Positions 1-8,324 of a stretch of 64,000 bases of DNA are shown one piece after another; positions within the stretch are counted from its first letter, which is position 1; the number at the start of each line of letters is the position of its first letter. The position numbers and the translations under genes are program-made. The notes under the pieces were generated by a model. The model saw only the letters and a list, made by a program, of their open reading frames with translations. It ran no database searches and was not told the DNA's origin. Source of the DNA: an uncultured Lachnospiraceae bacterium (GTDB taxonomy: Bacteria > Bacillota > Clostridia > Lachnospirales > Lachnospiraceae); NCBI GenBank assembly GCA_910587045.1, contig CAJULG010000001.1, positions 62,001 to 126,000 of the forward strand, given 5' to 3'.

Positions 1-2
1 TG

Positions 3-173
3 GCAACCCTGATCTGTTTTCAGACCTTTATCAACATTGGTGTGGCAACCCAGATTCTTCCCAATACAGGTCTGCCGTTACCATTTGTCAGTTATGGTTT
101 AAGTTCGCTGTTATCCAGCTGCGGAGGGATCGGGCTGGTGCTGAATGTTGGACTGCATAGAAAGAAATACTGA
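3..173 (+). CDS. FtsW/RodA/SpoVE family protein, C-terminal fragment
   Basis: Only the last 56 codons are in the window; the gene starts upstream. The fragment has the hallmark end of SEDS-family peptidoglycan polymerases: an N-I-G-V stretch followed by G-L-P-L-P-F-V-S-Y-G, then a last membrane helix and a short basic tail (HRKKY). SEDS proteins polymerise lipid II at the division septum (FtsW), the side wall (RodA) or the spore cortex (SpoVE). The fragment cannot separate these. The next gene, mgsA, starts 9 bp downstream, so the two are probably co-transcribed. A rodA-mgsA pair would favour RodA, but this is inference. Confidence 0.85.
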   Translation, partial: ATLICFQTFINIGVATQILPNTGLPLPFVSYGLSSLLSSCGGIGLVLNVGLHRKKY

Positions 174-182
174 GGTGAGCTT

Positions 183-578
183 ATGAATATTGGATTAATC
201 GCACATGACACAAAGAAAAAGCTGATGCAGAATTTCTGTATTGCCTATCGGGGGATTTTAAGCAAGCATTCCTTATATGCAACCGGTACTACCGGACGCT
301 TGATCGAGGAAGTTACGAATCTGAATATATACAAATATCTGGCCGGTCATTTGGGCGGTGAGCAGCAATTAGGCTCACAGATTGAAAATAATGATCTGGA
401 CATGCTGATCTTTCTGCGGGATCCACAGAATCCCAAATCGCACGAAATTGATTTTAATAATATTTTCCGGCTTTGCGATATGCATAACATACCTCTTGCT
501 ACCAATCTTGCAACCGCAGAGTTGCTGGTCAAGGCGCTGGAACGCGGTGATCTGGAATGGCGGGATATTTATAAGTGA
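183..578 (+). CDS. mgsA: Methylglyoxal synthase
   Basis: A 131-residue protein, about the family's usual length. Methylglyoxal synthase converts dihydroxyacetone phosphate to methylglyoxal and phosphate, a cytosolic bypass of lower glycolysis that relieves sugar-phosphate stress. Visible signatures are N-terminal IGLIAHD with the active-site-region histidine, the phosphate-binding TGTTG loop, the D-M-L-I-F-L-R-D-P block carrying the catalytic aspartate region, and a C-terminal ATNLATAE segment. GAGGTGAG precedes the ATG by a few bases. It lies 9 bp after the SEDS-family gene and is followed by a possible terminator, so it probably ends that operon. Confidence 0.95.
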   Translation: MNIGLIAHDTKKKLMQNFCIAYRGILSKHSLYATGTTGRLIEEVTNLNIYKYLAGHLGGEQQLGSQIENNDLDMLIFLRDPQNPKSHEIDFNNIFRLCDMHNIPLATNLATAELLVKALERGDLEWRDIYK

Positions 579-583
579 TCATT

Positions 584-622
584 AGCTGTCAACTATTACG
601 ATAGACTGGCAGCTTTCTTATC
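584..622 (+). terminator. Possible intrinsic terminator after mgsA
   Basis: AGCTGTCA (584-591) can pair with TGGCAGCT (607-614) with one G-U pair, and TTTCTTAT follows. The stem is short and the T tract imperfect, so this is a moderate call. It lies between the mgsA stop and the next gene. Confidence 0.45.
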
Positions 623-666
623 TCTGTCATCTGATATAGTACCAGATATTTTTTTGAGGAGTACTT

Positions 667-1632
667 ATGAAACGGAAATCTTTATTAACTATACTTTGCA
701 TTTATCTTTCCCTGAGTCTGACCGGCTGCGGCCTGCTTCCTTCAGAACTGGAGACCCCTTTTCAGAAAGCGGATGTTCGGGCACCTGCCTTTTCCATCCC
801 GGTAGAACCGGTAGTGAACAGCAGTTATGCCAGTCAGTATGCAGTGATTGCTGCAGAAACAGATAACAGTTCTGCAGCCGGTGCCCGGTTATGTATTGAC
901 AATACTATGAATACCGTAATAAGCAGTGAAAATGCGTTCAAACAGATTTATCCGGCCAGTATTACAAAGATCATGACGGCACTGCTTGTGCTGGAACATG
1001 GAAACCTGTCTGATATGACCACCGTGACGGAGCCGATCGTGTTGAACGATCCAATGGCAGTTTCCTTTGGATTACAGGTCGGTGATACCATGACCGTGGA
1101 AGCACTCATGTATGCCATGATGAATGGTTCCGCAAATGACTGTGCGGTTGCGCTGGGACGCTACATAGCCGGAAATGATGCAGCGTTTGTAGAACTTATG
1201 AATCAGCGTGCGGCAGAATTGGGTGCAACGCATACTCATTTCACGAATCCTCACGGTCTGCATTCTCCGGAGCATTATACCACAGCCTATGATCTGTATC
1301 TGATTTTTCAGGAACTGATCACACATGAGGAGTTCCAGACCATCGCATCAACGCCACGTTATTCCCTGCAATATACCAACGGGAATGGCAGTAGTTTCAC
1401 TCGCTCCATAGCCAACTCCAATATGTTTATTTCACAGACCTATGCTGTACCGGAGGGACTTACGATTCTCGGAGGAAAGACGGGTACCACAAATGAAGCA
1501 GGCTGCTGTCTGATCGTACAGGCCAGAGACAACAACGGGCATGACTATATTGCTGTAGTCTGTGGTGCTTCTACCAGTGGGGGACGTTATGTGCAGATGC
1601 AGGAACTGCTGAAGGGGATTACCGGGCAGTAA
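667..1632 (+). CDS. D-alanyl-D-alanine carboxypeptidase (peptidase S11), lipoprotein
   Basis: A 321-residue penicillin-binding protein of the DacA/DacF type, which trims the terminal D-Ala from peptidoglycan pentapeptides outside the membrane. All three active-site motifs are visible: S98-I-T-K101 (SxxK), S155-A-N157 (SxN) and K271-T-G273. The N-terminus has a hydrophobic signal ending in a lipobox (L-T-G-C21), so the protein is probably a membrane-anchored lipoprotein, whereas many relatives use a C-terminal amphipathic helix. A GAGGAG-type ribosome site precedes the ATG. It fits its neighbour, the SEDS cell-wall polymerase gene. Paralogue assignment (dacA, dacB, dacF) is not possible here. 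Confidence 0.9.
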   Translation: MKRKSLLTILCIYLSLSLTGCGLLPSELETPFQKADVRAPAFSIPVEPVVNSSYASQYAVIAAETDNSSAAGARLCIDNTMNTVISSENAFKQIYPASITKIMTALLVLEHGNLSDMTTVTEPIVLNDPMAVSFGLQVGDTMTVEALMYAMMNGSANDCAVALGRYIAGNDAAFVELMNQRAAELGATHTHFTNPHGLHSPEHYTTAYDLYLIFQELITHEEFQTIASTPRYSLQYTNGNGSSFTRSIANSNMFISQTYAVPEGLTILGGKTGTTNEAGCCLIVQARDNNGHDYIAVVCGASTSGGRYVQMQELLKGITGQ

Positions 1633-1655
1633 TATGCATGTCCCGTTTTCTTCTT

Positions 1656-1768
1656 CCTTATGCCTTCGCGCAAAACCTGTAGAAACACGCCTTGCGAGTT
1701 TCTACGGTTCGCGTGCGGCGGCAAATGGAAATGCAGGCATTTCCTCTTGCCTTATACCTTCGCACAAA
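1656..1768 (+). repeat. Structured intergenic repeat: direct repeats enclosing two hairpins
   Basis: A 19-bp direct repeat (CCTTATRCCTTCGCRCAAA) occurs at 1656-1674 and 1750-1768. Between the copies are two hairpins: GTAGAAAC/GTTTCTAC (1679-1686 with 1698-1705) and GGCAA..GGAAATG/CATTTCC..TTGCC (1720-1733 with 1738-1751). It looks like a small interspersed palindromic element or an elaborate 3' end for the carboxypeptidase transcript. No coding potential is seen. Confidence 0.5.
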
Positions 1769-1785
1769 TAAAATACAACTTCTAG

Positions 1786-1814
1786 TTGTACTTCCATGCA
1801 GGATGTACTATAAT
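1786..1814 (+). promoter_or_regulatory. Sigma-A promoter for the division-cluster operon
   Basis: TTGTAC (1786-1791), a 17-bp spacer and TATAAT (1809-1814) lie 32 bp upstream of the ATG at 1847. A short inverted repeat, CAACT-tct-AGTTG, overlaps the -35 region. Confidence 0.7.
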
Positions 1815-1846
1815 TAGTGGTAGTGGATGAAATAGGAGGGTGAATT

Positions 1847-2266
1847 ATGGTTGAAATTATTGCAGGGAATAAGGGAAAAGGAAAGACCAAGGTTCTGATC
1901 TCAAAAGCAAATGACAGTGCGTTGCTAACCAATGGTTCCGTCGTTTTCCTGGATAAGAACAATAAACATATGTATGAATTAAGCAATCAGATCCGCATGA
2001 TTAATGTGCCGGAATTTCACATTGACAATTTTGACATGTTCTGCGGATTTCTTTATGGTATTGCTTCTCAGGATCATGATCTGGAGCTGATGTTTTTAGA
2101 CAGTTTTTTAACGATCGCACACCTTGAAAACTCAGAGATACAGAAGGCGATGGATTTTCTGGTGGAGTATTCAGAGAAACAGGATATTAATCTGGTCATC
2201 AGTCTTTCCATGAATGCTTCGGATCTGCCAGAGGATGTTCAATCATATGTCACTGTTTCCTTATAA
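1847..2266 (+). CDS. Small P-loop protein of unknown function
   Basis: A 139-residue protein with an N-terminal phosphate-binding loop (A-G-N-K-G-K-G-K-T, about residues 6-14). It has no obvious helicase, transporter or GTPase signatures. Later hydrophobic strands such as ELMFLDSFL could carry a Walker B-like acid. Relatives in gut Clostridia are often auto-annotated as PilT or twitching motility protein, but nothing here supports a pilus role. It is first in the cluster with the HlyD-like adaptor, yggS, sepF and divIVA, though a terminator-like hairpin follows it. An ATP-dependent accessory role in the cell envelope or division is conjecture. Confidence 0.7.
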   Translation: MVEIIAGNKGKGKTKVLISKANDSALLTNGSVVFLDKNNKHMYELSNQIRMINVPEFHIDNFDMFCGFLYGIASQDHDLELMFLDSFLTIAHLENSEIQKAMDFLVEYSEKQDINLVISLSMNASDLPEDVQSYVTVSL

Positions 2267-2290
2267 GTATTGCTGATAAGATATGCAGAA

Positions 2291-2352
2291 ATAATTGTAC
2301 AGGTTGCCTGTGGATTCTTGCTCACAAAAGGGAACTTGTACAATTATTTTTT
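2291..2352 (+). terminator. Intrinsic terminator or attenuator after the P-loop gene
   Basis: A 15-bp stem (ATAATTGTACAGGTT at 2291-2305 with AACTTGTACAATTAT at 2333-2347, one G-U pair) is followed by a T run. It lies between the P-loop gene and the next gene, so transcription may only partly continue into the downstream cluster. Confidence 0.65.
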
Positions 2353-2417
2353 AGAACAGAATGTGCAGGTTCGGAGCCTTTTACATTCAGTCATGTTCAA
2401 ACTGCCAGGAGGTTCTC

Positions 2418-3806
2418 ATGAAAGAAAATCGAAAGATCATAAAATTTCATAGTCTGCCTACGATCAATATAGGTGTCATTATCTTTTGTCTGATCTTTGT
2501 TTTTCTTGGTGTACAGATCTTCCGAAGCATGAAGCAGGAACATGTTTCTGTCTACGAGGTTCAGAAAAGCTATATGGATACGAATATATCCGGTTCCGCC
2601 ATTGCACTGCGGCAGGAGGTTCTGGTATCTGCTGATACTTCCGGCTATATTAACTATTATATTCGGAATGGCCAGCGGGTGGGAAAAAATGCTACCGTAT
2701 ATACGCTGGATGCTACCGGAACCCTCTCGGATCTGATCGCAGAGGTATCCAATGAAGGAACCACATTGAATCGTGAAGGATATTCTGAGATCCGTTCTAG
2801 TATTTCTGCATTTCAGAATTATTTTTCGGATGTGAACTTTTCAGATGTTTATGAATTTAAAAATGAACTGGAGGGTCGTGTGCTGGATCTTGCCAATACC
2901 CAGGTACTGGAGAATCTGACCAGTACAGAAGGGGCCGGGGCTACTTTTTCCCAGATCCATTCCACCGAAAGCGGAGTTGTAACCTATTTTCAGGATGGCT
3001 ATGAGACAAAGGCGCCAGCAGAGATTACCGGTGGAGATTTTCTATCGGAAGCATATACAAAGACCTCACTTAAGACCGGAGAAGTGATTCAGGCCGGAAG
3101 TCCTGTGTATAAGCTGATCACGAGTGAAAACTGGAATCTGGTGCTGCCACTCTCACCGGAGGATGCCGCCCGGCTGCAGGAGGATGACCGGGTTACCCTG
3201 TTACTGCCAAACATCACCAATGAAGTATATGGAGATCTTGCTGTGATCCAGAATGGAGAGGAGTATTTTGCCAATATCTCACTGGACAGATTAATGGTTA
3301 ACTTCTGTGAGGAGCGGTTTCTTCCGATTGAAATCGTTATGACAAGAGAAGAGGGGCTGAACATTCCCAATACTGCCATTCTGGAAAAGCAGGTATTGAA
3401 GATACCAAAGACGTATCTGACTGCAGGGAGCAACTCCACGCAAATGATATACTTTAATGTACGGATATTAGATGCAGACGGGAATCTTTCTGTAACACAG
3501 GTTTCACCCACAATATATGATACAGATGAGGAATTCTGTTATGTAAATCCGAATGATCTTGCGGCGGATGCCATACTGGTAATGAATGATTCGGAACAGA
3601 CTCTGTCGGTAGCAGACATGGAGCGGACGATCCTGACTGGCGTTTACAATGTAAACCGTGGTATTGCTTCTTTTCAGCGGATCAACGTTTTAACATCAAA
3701 CAGTGATTTTACTATAGTGGAAGAGAACGTGCCTGGCAGTCTTACCATGTATGACCGGATCATACTGGATGCTTCCATGGTGACGGAAGGACAGATTATC
3801 CAATAA
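2418..3806 (+). CDS. HlyD-family-like membrane fusion protein
   Basis: I start this at 2418, where AGGAGG sits 6 bases before the ATG. An open frame extends 19 codons further upstream but lacks a ribosome site. The product is about 462 residues with one N-terminal transmembrane helix (about residues 18-37) and a large extracellular part. It resembles the adaptor (HlyD/RND periplasmic partner) fold: a lipoyl/barrel-sandwich-like half before a helical region (near YINYYIRNGQRVGKNA), its return half (EVIQAGSPVYKLI), then beta-barrel strands. No transporter gene lies beside it. It sits 14 bp before yggS in a division cluster, suggesting an envelope role rather than drug export. Function unknown. 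Confidence 0.65.
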   Translation: MKENRKIIKFHSLPTINIGVIIFCLIFVFLGVQIFRSMKQEHVSVYEVQKSYMDTNISGSAIALRQEVLVSADTSGYINYYIRNGQRVGKNATVYTLDATGTLSDLIAEVSNEGTTLNREGYSEIRSSISAFQNYFSDVNFSDVYEFKNELEGRVLDLANTQVLENLTSTEGAGATFSQIHSTESGVVTYFQDGYETKAPAEITGGDFLSEAYTKTSLKTGEVIQAGSPVYKLITSENWNLVLPLSPEDAARLQEDDRVTLLLPNITNEVYGDLAVIQNGEEYFANISLDRLMVNFCEERFLPIEIVMTREEGLNIPNTAILEKQVLKIPKTYLTAGSNSTQMIYFNVRILDADGNLSVTQVSPTIYDTDEEFCYVNPNDLAADAILVMNDSEQTLSVADMERTILTGVYNVNRGIASFQRINVLTSNSDFTIVEENVPGSLTMYDRIILDASMVTEGQIIQ

Positions 3807-3820
3807 GGAGATGATTTGAT

Positions 3821-4513
3821 ATGATGAAGGAAAACATTCTCGAAGTGCAAAAGAATATTGCAGAGGCATGTAAGCGGGCAGGCAGGGATCCCAGCGAAGT
3901 CACCCTGATCGCAGTCAGCAAGACAAAACCTCTGTCAGACATTGAGGAAGCCATTGCCTGCGGCATGACAGAATTTGGTGAAAATAAGGTACAGGAGTTG
4001 CTGGAGAAAATGGAACAGCTACATACTCCGGTACAATGGCATCTGATCGGCCACTTACAGACCAACAAAGTAAAATATATTGTAGATAAAGGACTGCTGA
4101 TCCATTCCGTAGATTCCATCCGGCTGGCAAGAGAGCTCCAGAAGGAAGCGGTAAAGCGACAGACACATTGCAATATATTATTGGAGGTAAATGTTGCCAG
4201 AGAGGATTCAAAATTCGGCTTTTTTTATGAAGAGGTTCCGGATGCGGTAAGGGAGATTTCTGCTTTCTCCAATGTACATATACAAGGGCTGATGACAATC
4301 GCACCTTTTGTGGAAAATCCCGAAGATAACCGTCCTGTCTTTGCAAAATTGCACAAATTATTACTTGACATAAAATCAATAAACATTGATAATGTTAATA
4401 TGAGCGTATTGTCAATGGGCATGACCAATGATTATATGGCGGCAGTCGAAGAGGGAGCCACTATGGTAAGGGTTGGCACTGGAATATTTGGTATGCGTGA
4501 TTATAATATTTAG
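3821..4513 (+). CDS. yggS: Pyridoxal phosphate homeostasis protein (YggS/PLPBP family)
   Basis: A 230-residue cytosolic PLP-binding protein that buffers pyridoxal phosphate and influences amino-acid and cell-wall metabolism. The expected core is present: L-I-A-V-S-K-T-K-P with the PLP-binding lysine near residue 34, F-G-E-N-K-V-Q-E, the W-H-L-I-G-H-L-Q-T-N-K motif, S-M-G-M-T-N-D-Y, and R-V-G-T-G-I-F-G at the C-terminus binding phosphate. A strong AAGGAGATG element precedes the tandem ATG-ATG start. In Firmicutes yggS/ylmE commonly stands next to sepF/ylmF, as here. Confidence 0.95.
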   Translation: MMKENILEVQKNIAEACKRAGRDPSEVTLIAVSKTKPLSDIEEAIACGMTEFGENKVQELLEKMEQLHTPVQWHLIGHLQTNKVKYIVDKGLLIHSVDSIRLARELQKEAVKRQTHCNILLEVNVAREDSKFGFFYEEVPDAVREISAFSNVHIQGLMTIAPFVENPEDNRPVFAKLHKLLLDIKSINIDNVNMSVLSMGMTNDYMAAVEEGATMVRVGTGIFGMRDYNI

Positions 4514-4529
4514 GGATAGGAGATATGTC

Positions 4530-5147
4530 ATGGGAAAAGGTATTGACAAATTTATGAATATCTTAAGTCTGAACAGCTCAGATGACGATGATTACGACAA
4601 CGATGATTTATTTGATGATGAAATAGACTTAGTAGAACCGAAGCCAGCCAGACAACCAAAGCCAAAAAAGGAAAAACCGGCTCCGGCAAAGCCGCAGACC
4701 GGATCCTACAGTACAGCGTCAAGATCACAGACAGCAGCAAGCTTTGATGAAGACGAGGAAGATGATGAAGTATATTTTACCAGAAAACCAAAGCAGACAC
4801 GGTCTGTAAGGCCGGTATCCGGTTCCAATAATAAAGTAGTATCCATGAATAGCAGAGGTAGCGAAGTGTATGTAATTAAGCCACAGGAATTTAATGAAGC
4901 GCAGACAGTAACCGATTTTTTGAAGGACGGAAAGACCATTGTCATTAACATGGAGGGCATTGAATTGAATGCAGCCCAGAGAATCATTGATTTTATCGGG
5001 GGTGCCTGTTATGCATTGGACGGTTCCCTGCAGGCAATTTCCAGCAATATCTTTATTGCTGCCCCACAAGACATAGAAGTATCCGGTGATTTAAGAGATG
5101 AAATCTTAAATGAATCCACTGTTTCACCTTATCTTGGCGCCTATTAA
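4530..5147 (+). CDS. sepF: Cell division protein SepF
   Basis: The product is 205 residues from the ATG at 4530, preceded by AGGAGA. The longer upstream frame overlaps yggS and lacks a ribosome site. SepF tethers FtsZ to the membrane and aligns protofilaments. The N-terminal helix (MGKGIDKFMNILSL) is the membrane-targeting amphipathic segment, a low-complexity Asp- and Pro/Lys-rich linker follows (about 20-100), and the C-terminal SepF domain is clear (EVYVIKPQEF, AQTVTDFLKDGKTIVINMEG, AQRIIDFIGGACYALDG). It lies 16 bp after yggS and 21 bp before divIVA, the classic ylmE-ylmF-divIVA order. Confidence 0.95.
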   Translation: MGKGIDKFMNILSLNSSDDDDYDNDDLFDDEIDLVEPKPARQPKPKKEKPAPAKPQTGSYSTASRSQTAASFDEDEEDDEVYFTRKPKQTRSVRPVSGSNNKVVSMNSRGSEVYVIKPQEFNEAQTVTDFLKDGKTIVINMEGIELNAAQRIIDFIGGACYALDGSLQAISSNIFIAAPQDIEVSGDLRDEILNESTVSPYLGAY

Positions 5148-5168
5148 TCGAGGAGGAGGAAGAAAGTA

Positions 5169-6026
5169 ATGATTACACCAGTTGAAATTCAATCAAAGGC
5201 ATTTAAGTCCGGAATTGGTTATGATAAAAAGGACGTGGATGGTTTTATTAACGAAATATTGGAGAATTACGAGGAATTGTACCGTTCCAATGTAGAAATG
5301 AAGGACAAGATCAATATGCTGAATGAAGGGCTTCAGCACTACAAGAATATTGAAGCGTCTCTTCAGAAAGCACTGGTACTTGCGGAAAAGACTTCGGAAG
5401 AAACTATACGGACGGCAGAATTAAAGGCTCAGACCATTGAAATGGAGGCTGTAAATAAGGCAAAAGCGCATACTGCCGATGCCAAGCATGAATTAGAGCG
5501 GGTACACAACCAGACGGTTGCTCTGGTACAGCAGTATACGAAGTATAAGGCACAGTTTACACAGTTTTTAAATGCACAAATGGATCTGATCAATAGTGAC
5601 TCTTTCCGTATGGAGGCCAGTGAATTTGCTGCATTTACCAAAAGTGCAGCTTCTGCAAATGATGCCTATATCAATTCAAATCCAATGTCCGATTTCATCT
5701 CAGATGGAGAACAGACACCTTTGCCAGGCTTTGATAATGGAGAAGATTCCGGCGGACTGGGTGAGCGGGATGATGCAGATCGTTATAATATGGATTTTGG
5801 CGGTTCATCCGTTTCCGGTGATTCCGGGTCCTTTGTAGATCCCTTCAGCGCCATAAAGCAGAATCCGGAACCTTCTTCTTCCCAGCAGGAGACAGAAGCA
5901 AATGAGGAGCGTACGGAAGCCCCTGAGGAATTAGATACCTATGAAGGGGAAGTAGAAGACAAGGTAGAAAAAAGAGCGCTGATCGGTGATGAAGATGCAG
6001 ACAGCACTGGATTTACTTATATATAA
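5169..6026 (+). CDS. divIVA: DivIVA domain protein
   Basis: A 285-residue coiled-coil scaffold. The N-terminal DivIVA domain is typical (MITPVEIQSKAFKSGIGYDKKDVDGFI), followed by a long coiled coil to about residue 150. DivIVA proteins bind negatively curved membrane at septa and poles and recruit division, growth or sporulation factors. The C-terminal 120 residues are acidic, Ser/Gly- and Glu-rich and probably disordered, longer than Bacillus DivIVA. AGGAGGAGGAAG precedes the ATG. The position directly after sepF supports a division role. Confidence 0.92.
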   Translation: MITPVEIQSKAFKSGIGYDKKDVDGFINEILENYEELYRSNVEMKDKINMLNEGLQHYKNIEASLQKALVLAEKTSEETIRTAELKAQTIEMEAVNKAKAHTADAKHELERVHNQTVALVQQYTKYKAQFTQFLNAQMDLINSDSFRMEASEFAAFTKSAASANDAYINSNPMSDFISDGEQTPLPGFDNGEDSGGLGERDDADRYNMDFGGSSVSGDSGSFVDPFSAIKQNPEPSSSQQETEANEERTEAPEELDTYEGEVEDKVEKRALIGDEDADSTGFTYI

Positions 6027-6050
6027 GCTGGAAAGGTATCAATAATCAAC

Positions 6051-6653
6051 ATGAAATATCTGAAAGCATGCATTGGAATTATAATACTGACCGGACTGGA
6101 TCAGTTTACCAAATATCTCGTACTGAAGTATTTGGAGTTATATGAATATCATCCCTTGATCGGTGATCTATTCGGATTGTATTATCTGGAAAATAAAGGA
6201 ATGGCATGGGGAATGTTTCAAAACAGACAGATTGTGTTTTTGATTTTGACCATCCTTGTGGTAGGAGTGATAAGCTTTTGTTATGTGAAACTATCACAGG
6301 ATGCAAAGTTCCGTCCATTGAATCTATGTATTCTGTTCCTGATCGCCGGAGCGATCGGAAATATGATTGACCGCATTTTTCATGGCGATACTCTGTTTCA
6401 GGGTGCAGTAATTGACTTTCTGTATATAAAGTGCATTGATTTCCCTGTGTTCAACCTGGCGGATATGTATGTAACCTTTTCGATTGCTATTATTGCCTGC
6501 TTCATTTTATTCCGCTACAAAGAACAGGACTTTGAGGCAGTATTTCATCGTAAATCCAACAATCCAGATACAGCGGAAATAGTTGCTGCATTTCAGGATT
6601 CTCAGCAAGAAGAAGGCACAGATGACGCAGGAGAACAGAATGATGCAATGTGA
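6051..6653 (+). CDS. lspA: Lipoprotein signal peptidase (signal peptidase II)
   Basis: A 200-residue membrane aspartyl protease that cleaves the signal peptide from diacylated prolipoproteins. Four transmembrane helices are recognisable. The two catalytic aspartates are D107 in G-N-M-I-D-R and D138 in F-N-L-A-D-M; the conserved N-terminal D-Q-F-T-K is present too. The C-terminal tail beyond the last helix (about 155-200) is acidic, hydrophilic and longer than usual. The gene overlaps the next reading frame by at least 14 bp, implying translational coupling with the pseudouridine synthase, the common lspA-rluD arrangement in Firmicutes. Confidence 0.95.
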   Translation: MKYLKACIGIIILTGLDQFTKYLVLKYLELYEYHPLIGDLFGLYYLENKGMAWGMFQNRQIVFLILTILVVGVISFCYVKLSQDAKFRPLNLCILFLIAGAIGNMIDRIFHGDTLFQGAVIDFLYIKCIDFPVFNLADMYVTFSIAIIACFILFRYKEQDFEAVFHRKSNNPDTAEIVAAFQDSQQEEGTDDAGEQNDAM

Positions 6654-7566
6654 TACCTATACCGTACTTCCGGAACAGGCAAACATCCGGATTGATAAAT
6701 TCTTATCTGAGATCATTCCCGATCTTTCCCGTTCTTATATACAGAAGCTGTTATCCGAGCATGCAATTCTTGTCAATCAGGCTTTCGTGAAAGCAAATTA
6801 TAAGCTGCGAACCGGCGACCGGATTCAGATTACACTTCCGGAACCCAGAGAAATGAATCTTATTCCGGAAGACATACCGCTGGATATTGTCTATGAAGAC
6901 AATGATATATTGATCATTAATAAGCCCAAGGACATGGTGGTTCACCCTGCTGCGGGCCATGATACAGGAACCCTGGTTCATGGGGTATTATATCATTGTA
7001 ACGGCCAGTTATCCTCTATTAACGGTGTGCTTCGTCCGGGAATTGTACATCGGATTGACAAAGACACAACCGGACTATTGGTTGTATGCAAAAATGATCT
7101 TGCACACCAGTCCCTGGCAGAGCAGTTAAAGGTTCATTCTATTACCCGCACATATTATGCCATTGTATATGATAATATCATAGAAGAAGAAGGAACGGTC
7201 GATCAGCCCATCGGCAGACATCCTGTTGATCGAAAGAAACAGTCCATTGATCTTCGTAATGGAAGAAATGCCGTTACGCATTACCGGGTTTTGGAACGGT
7301 TTCACGGAAAATATACTTTGATAGAGTGCCGGTTAGAAACAGGACGAACCCACCAGATCCGGGTGCATATGGCTTCCATTCATCACCCCTTACTTGGAGA
7401 TACTGTTTACGGCCCCTCGAAGGATCCTTTTCATCTCCAGGGACAAACGCTTCATGCAGGTGTATTAGGTTTTCTGCATCCGCAGACCGGGGAATATATG
7501 GAATTTCGAGCAGAATTGCCGGACTATTTTCAAAAGCTGATTCTTACGTTACGAAAAGCAGAATAG
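6640..7566 (+). CDS. RluA-family 23S rRNA pseudouridine synthase
   Basis: The product is about 308 residues. I choose the ATG at 6640 because AGGAG lies six bases upstream. An alternative ATG at 6622 also has a weak site, and both starts overlap lspA. The N-terminal S4 RNA-binding domain (IRIDKFLSEIIP through KANYKLRTGDRI) precedes the RluA catalytic domain with the signature H137-R-I-D140-K-D-T-T-G, in which D140 is the catalytic aspartate. The family isomerises uridines in helix 69 of 23S rRNA or in other RNAs. RluD is the closest match by architecture, but specificity cannot be read from sequence alone. Confidence 0.92.
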   Translation: MMQCDTYTVLPEQANIRIDKFLSEIIPDLSRSYIQKLLSEHAILVNQAFVKANYKLRTGDRIQITLPEPREMNLIPEDIPLDIVYEDNDILIINKPKDMVVHPAAGHDTGTLVHGVLYHCNGQLSSINGVLRPGIVHRIDKDTTGLLVVCKNDLAHQSLAEQLKVHSITRTYYAIVYDNIIEEEGTVDQPIGRHPVDRKKQSIDLRNGRNAVTHYRVLERFHGKYTLIECRLETGRTHQIRVHMASIHHPLLGDTVYGPSKDPFHLQGQTLHAGVLGFLHPQTGEYMEFRAELPDYFQKLILTLRKAE

Positions 7567-7635
7567 AAACAGGACATTAAAACAGATTCGCGTTTTATTT
7601 TAACTAGATATTGTAACTGGAAAGGAGATTGCATT

Positions 7636-8250
7636 ATGGGAAAAGACACAATTATTACGATTGGAAGGCAGTGTGGCAGCGGAGGAAGAGAAATTGGCAT
7701 TGCGCTGGCAAAGGAATTAAAGATTCCGTACTATGATAAGGAGCTTCTGAAGCGTGCAGCAAAGGAAAGCGGGTTATGTGAAGAGGTTTTAGAAAAATTT
7801 GATGAAAAACCAACCAGCAGCCTGCTATATTCTATTGTTATGGATCCATATTCCTTAGGAATCAGTACCACCGGCATTGATATGCCGATCAATCATAAAG
7901 TATTTCTGGCCGCCTTTGATACGATAAAGCGGATTGCAGATGAAGGTGCCTGTGTAATGATCGGTCGTTGTGCAGATTATGCATTGGCTGATTATAGCAA
8001 TGCAATTAACTTTTTTCTATATTCGCCTGTAGAGCAACGGACAAAACGCTTTGCAGAACGTATGAACCTGACGGAGGAAAAGGCAAAGGATCTTGTAATA
8101 AAAACGGATAAGCAACGTGCTTCTTATTATAATTATTACACAACAAAAAAATGGGGTGTCATGTCCAGCTATGATTACTGCCTGGATACCAGTATATTAG
8201 GAATTGATGGAACCGTAAACTTAATTAAATATATTGTGGAACATTTATAG
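7636..8250 (+). CDS. Cytidylate kinase-like family protein
   Basis: A 204-residue P-loop kinase of the cytidylate_kin2 type. The nucleotide-binding loop is G-R-Q-C-G-S-G-G-R-E-I-G near the N-terminus, followed by IPYYDKELLKRAAKESG typical of this subfamily, and a central VMIGRCADYAL segment. True Cmk recycles CMP and dCMP, while this shorter branch is widespread in Clostridia with untested substrate. An AAAGGAG site precedes the ATG. It is the last chromosomal gene before the inserted element, and its bidirectional terminator stands between it and the left attachment site. Confidence 0.85.
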   Translation: MGKDTIITIGRQCGSGGREIGIALAKELKIPYYDKELLKRAAKESGLCEEVLEKFDEKPTSSLLYSIVMDPYSLGISTTGIDMPINHKVFLAAFDTIKRIADEGACVMIGRCADYALADYSNAINFFLYSPVEQRTKRFAERMNLTEEKAKDLVIKTDKQRASYYNYYTTKKWGVMSSYDYCLDTSILGIDGTVNLIKYIVEHL

Positions 8251-8251
8251 A

Positions 8252-8297
8252 AAAAGGTCCCAAAGAACAATGCATATTTGTTTCTTTGGGACCTTTT
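8252..8297. terminator. Strong bidirectional terminator beside attL
   Basis: A perfect 16-bp stem (AAAAGGTCCCAAAGAA at 8252-8267 with TTCTTTGGGACCTTTT at 8282-8297) has A and T tracts at its ends, so it can act in both directions. In the integrated state it would stop leftward transcripts leaving the prophage. Confidence 0.85.
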
Positions 8298-8324
8298 CTT
8301 TGCATTTCATATAATCCCACCTAT

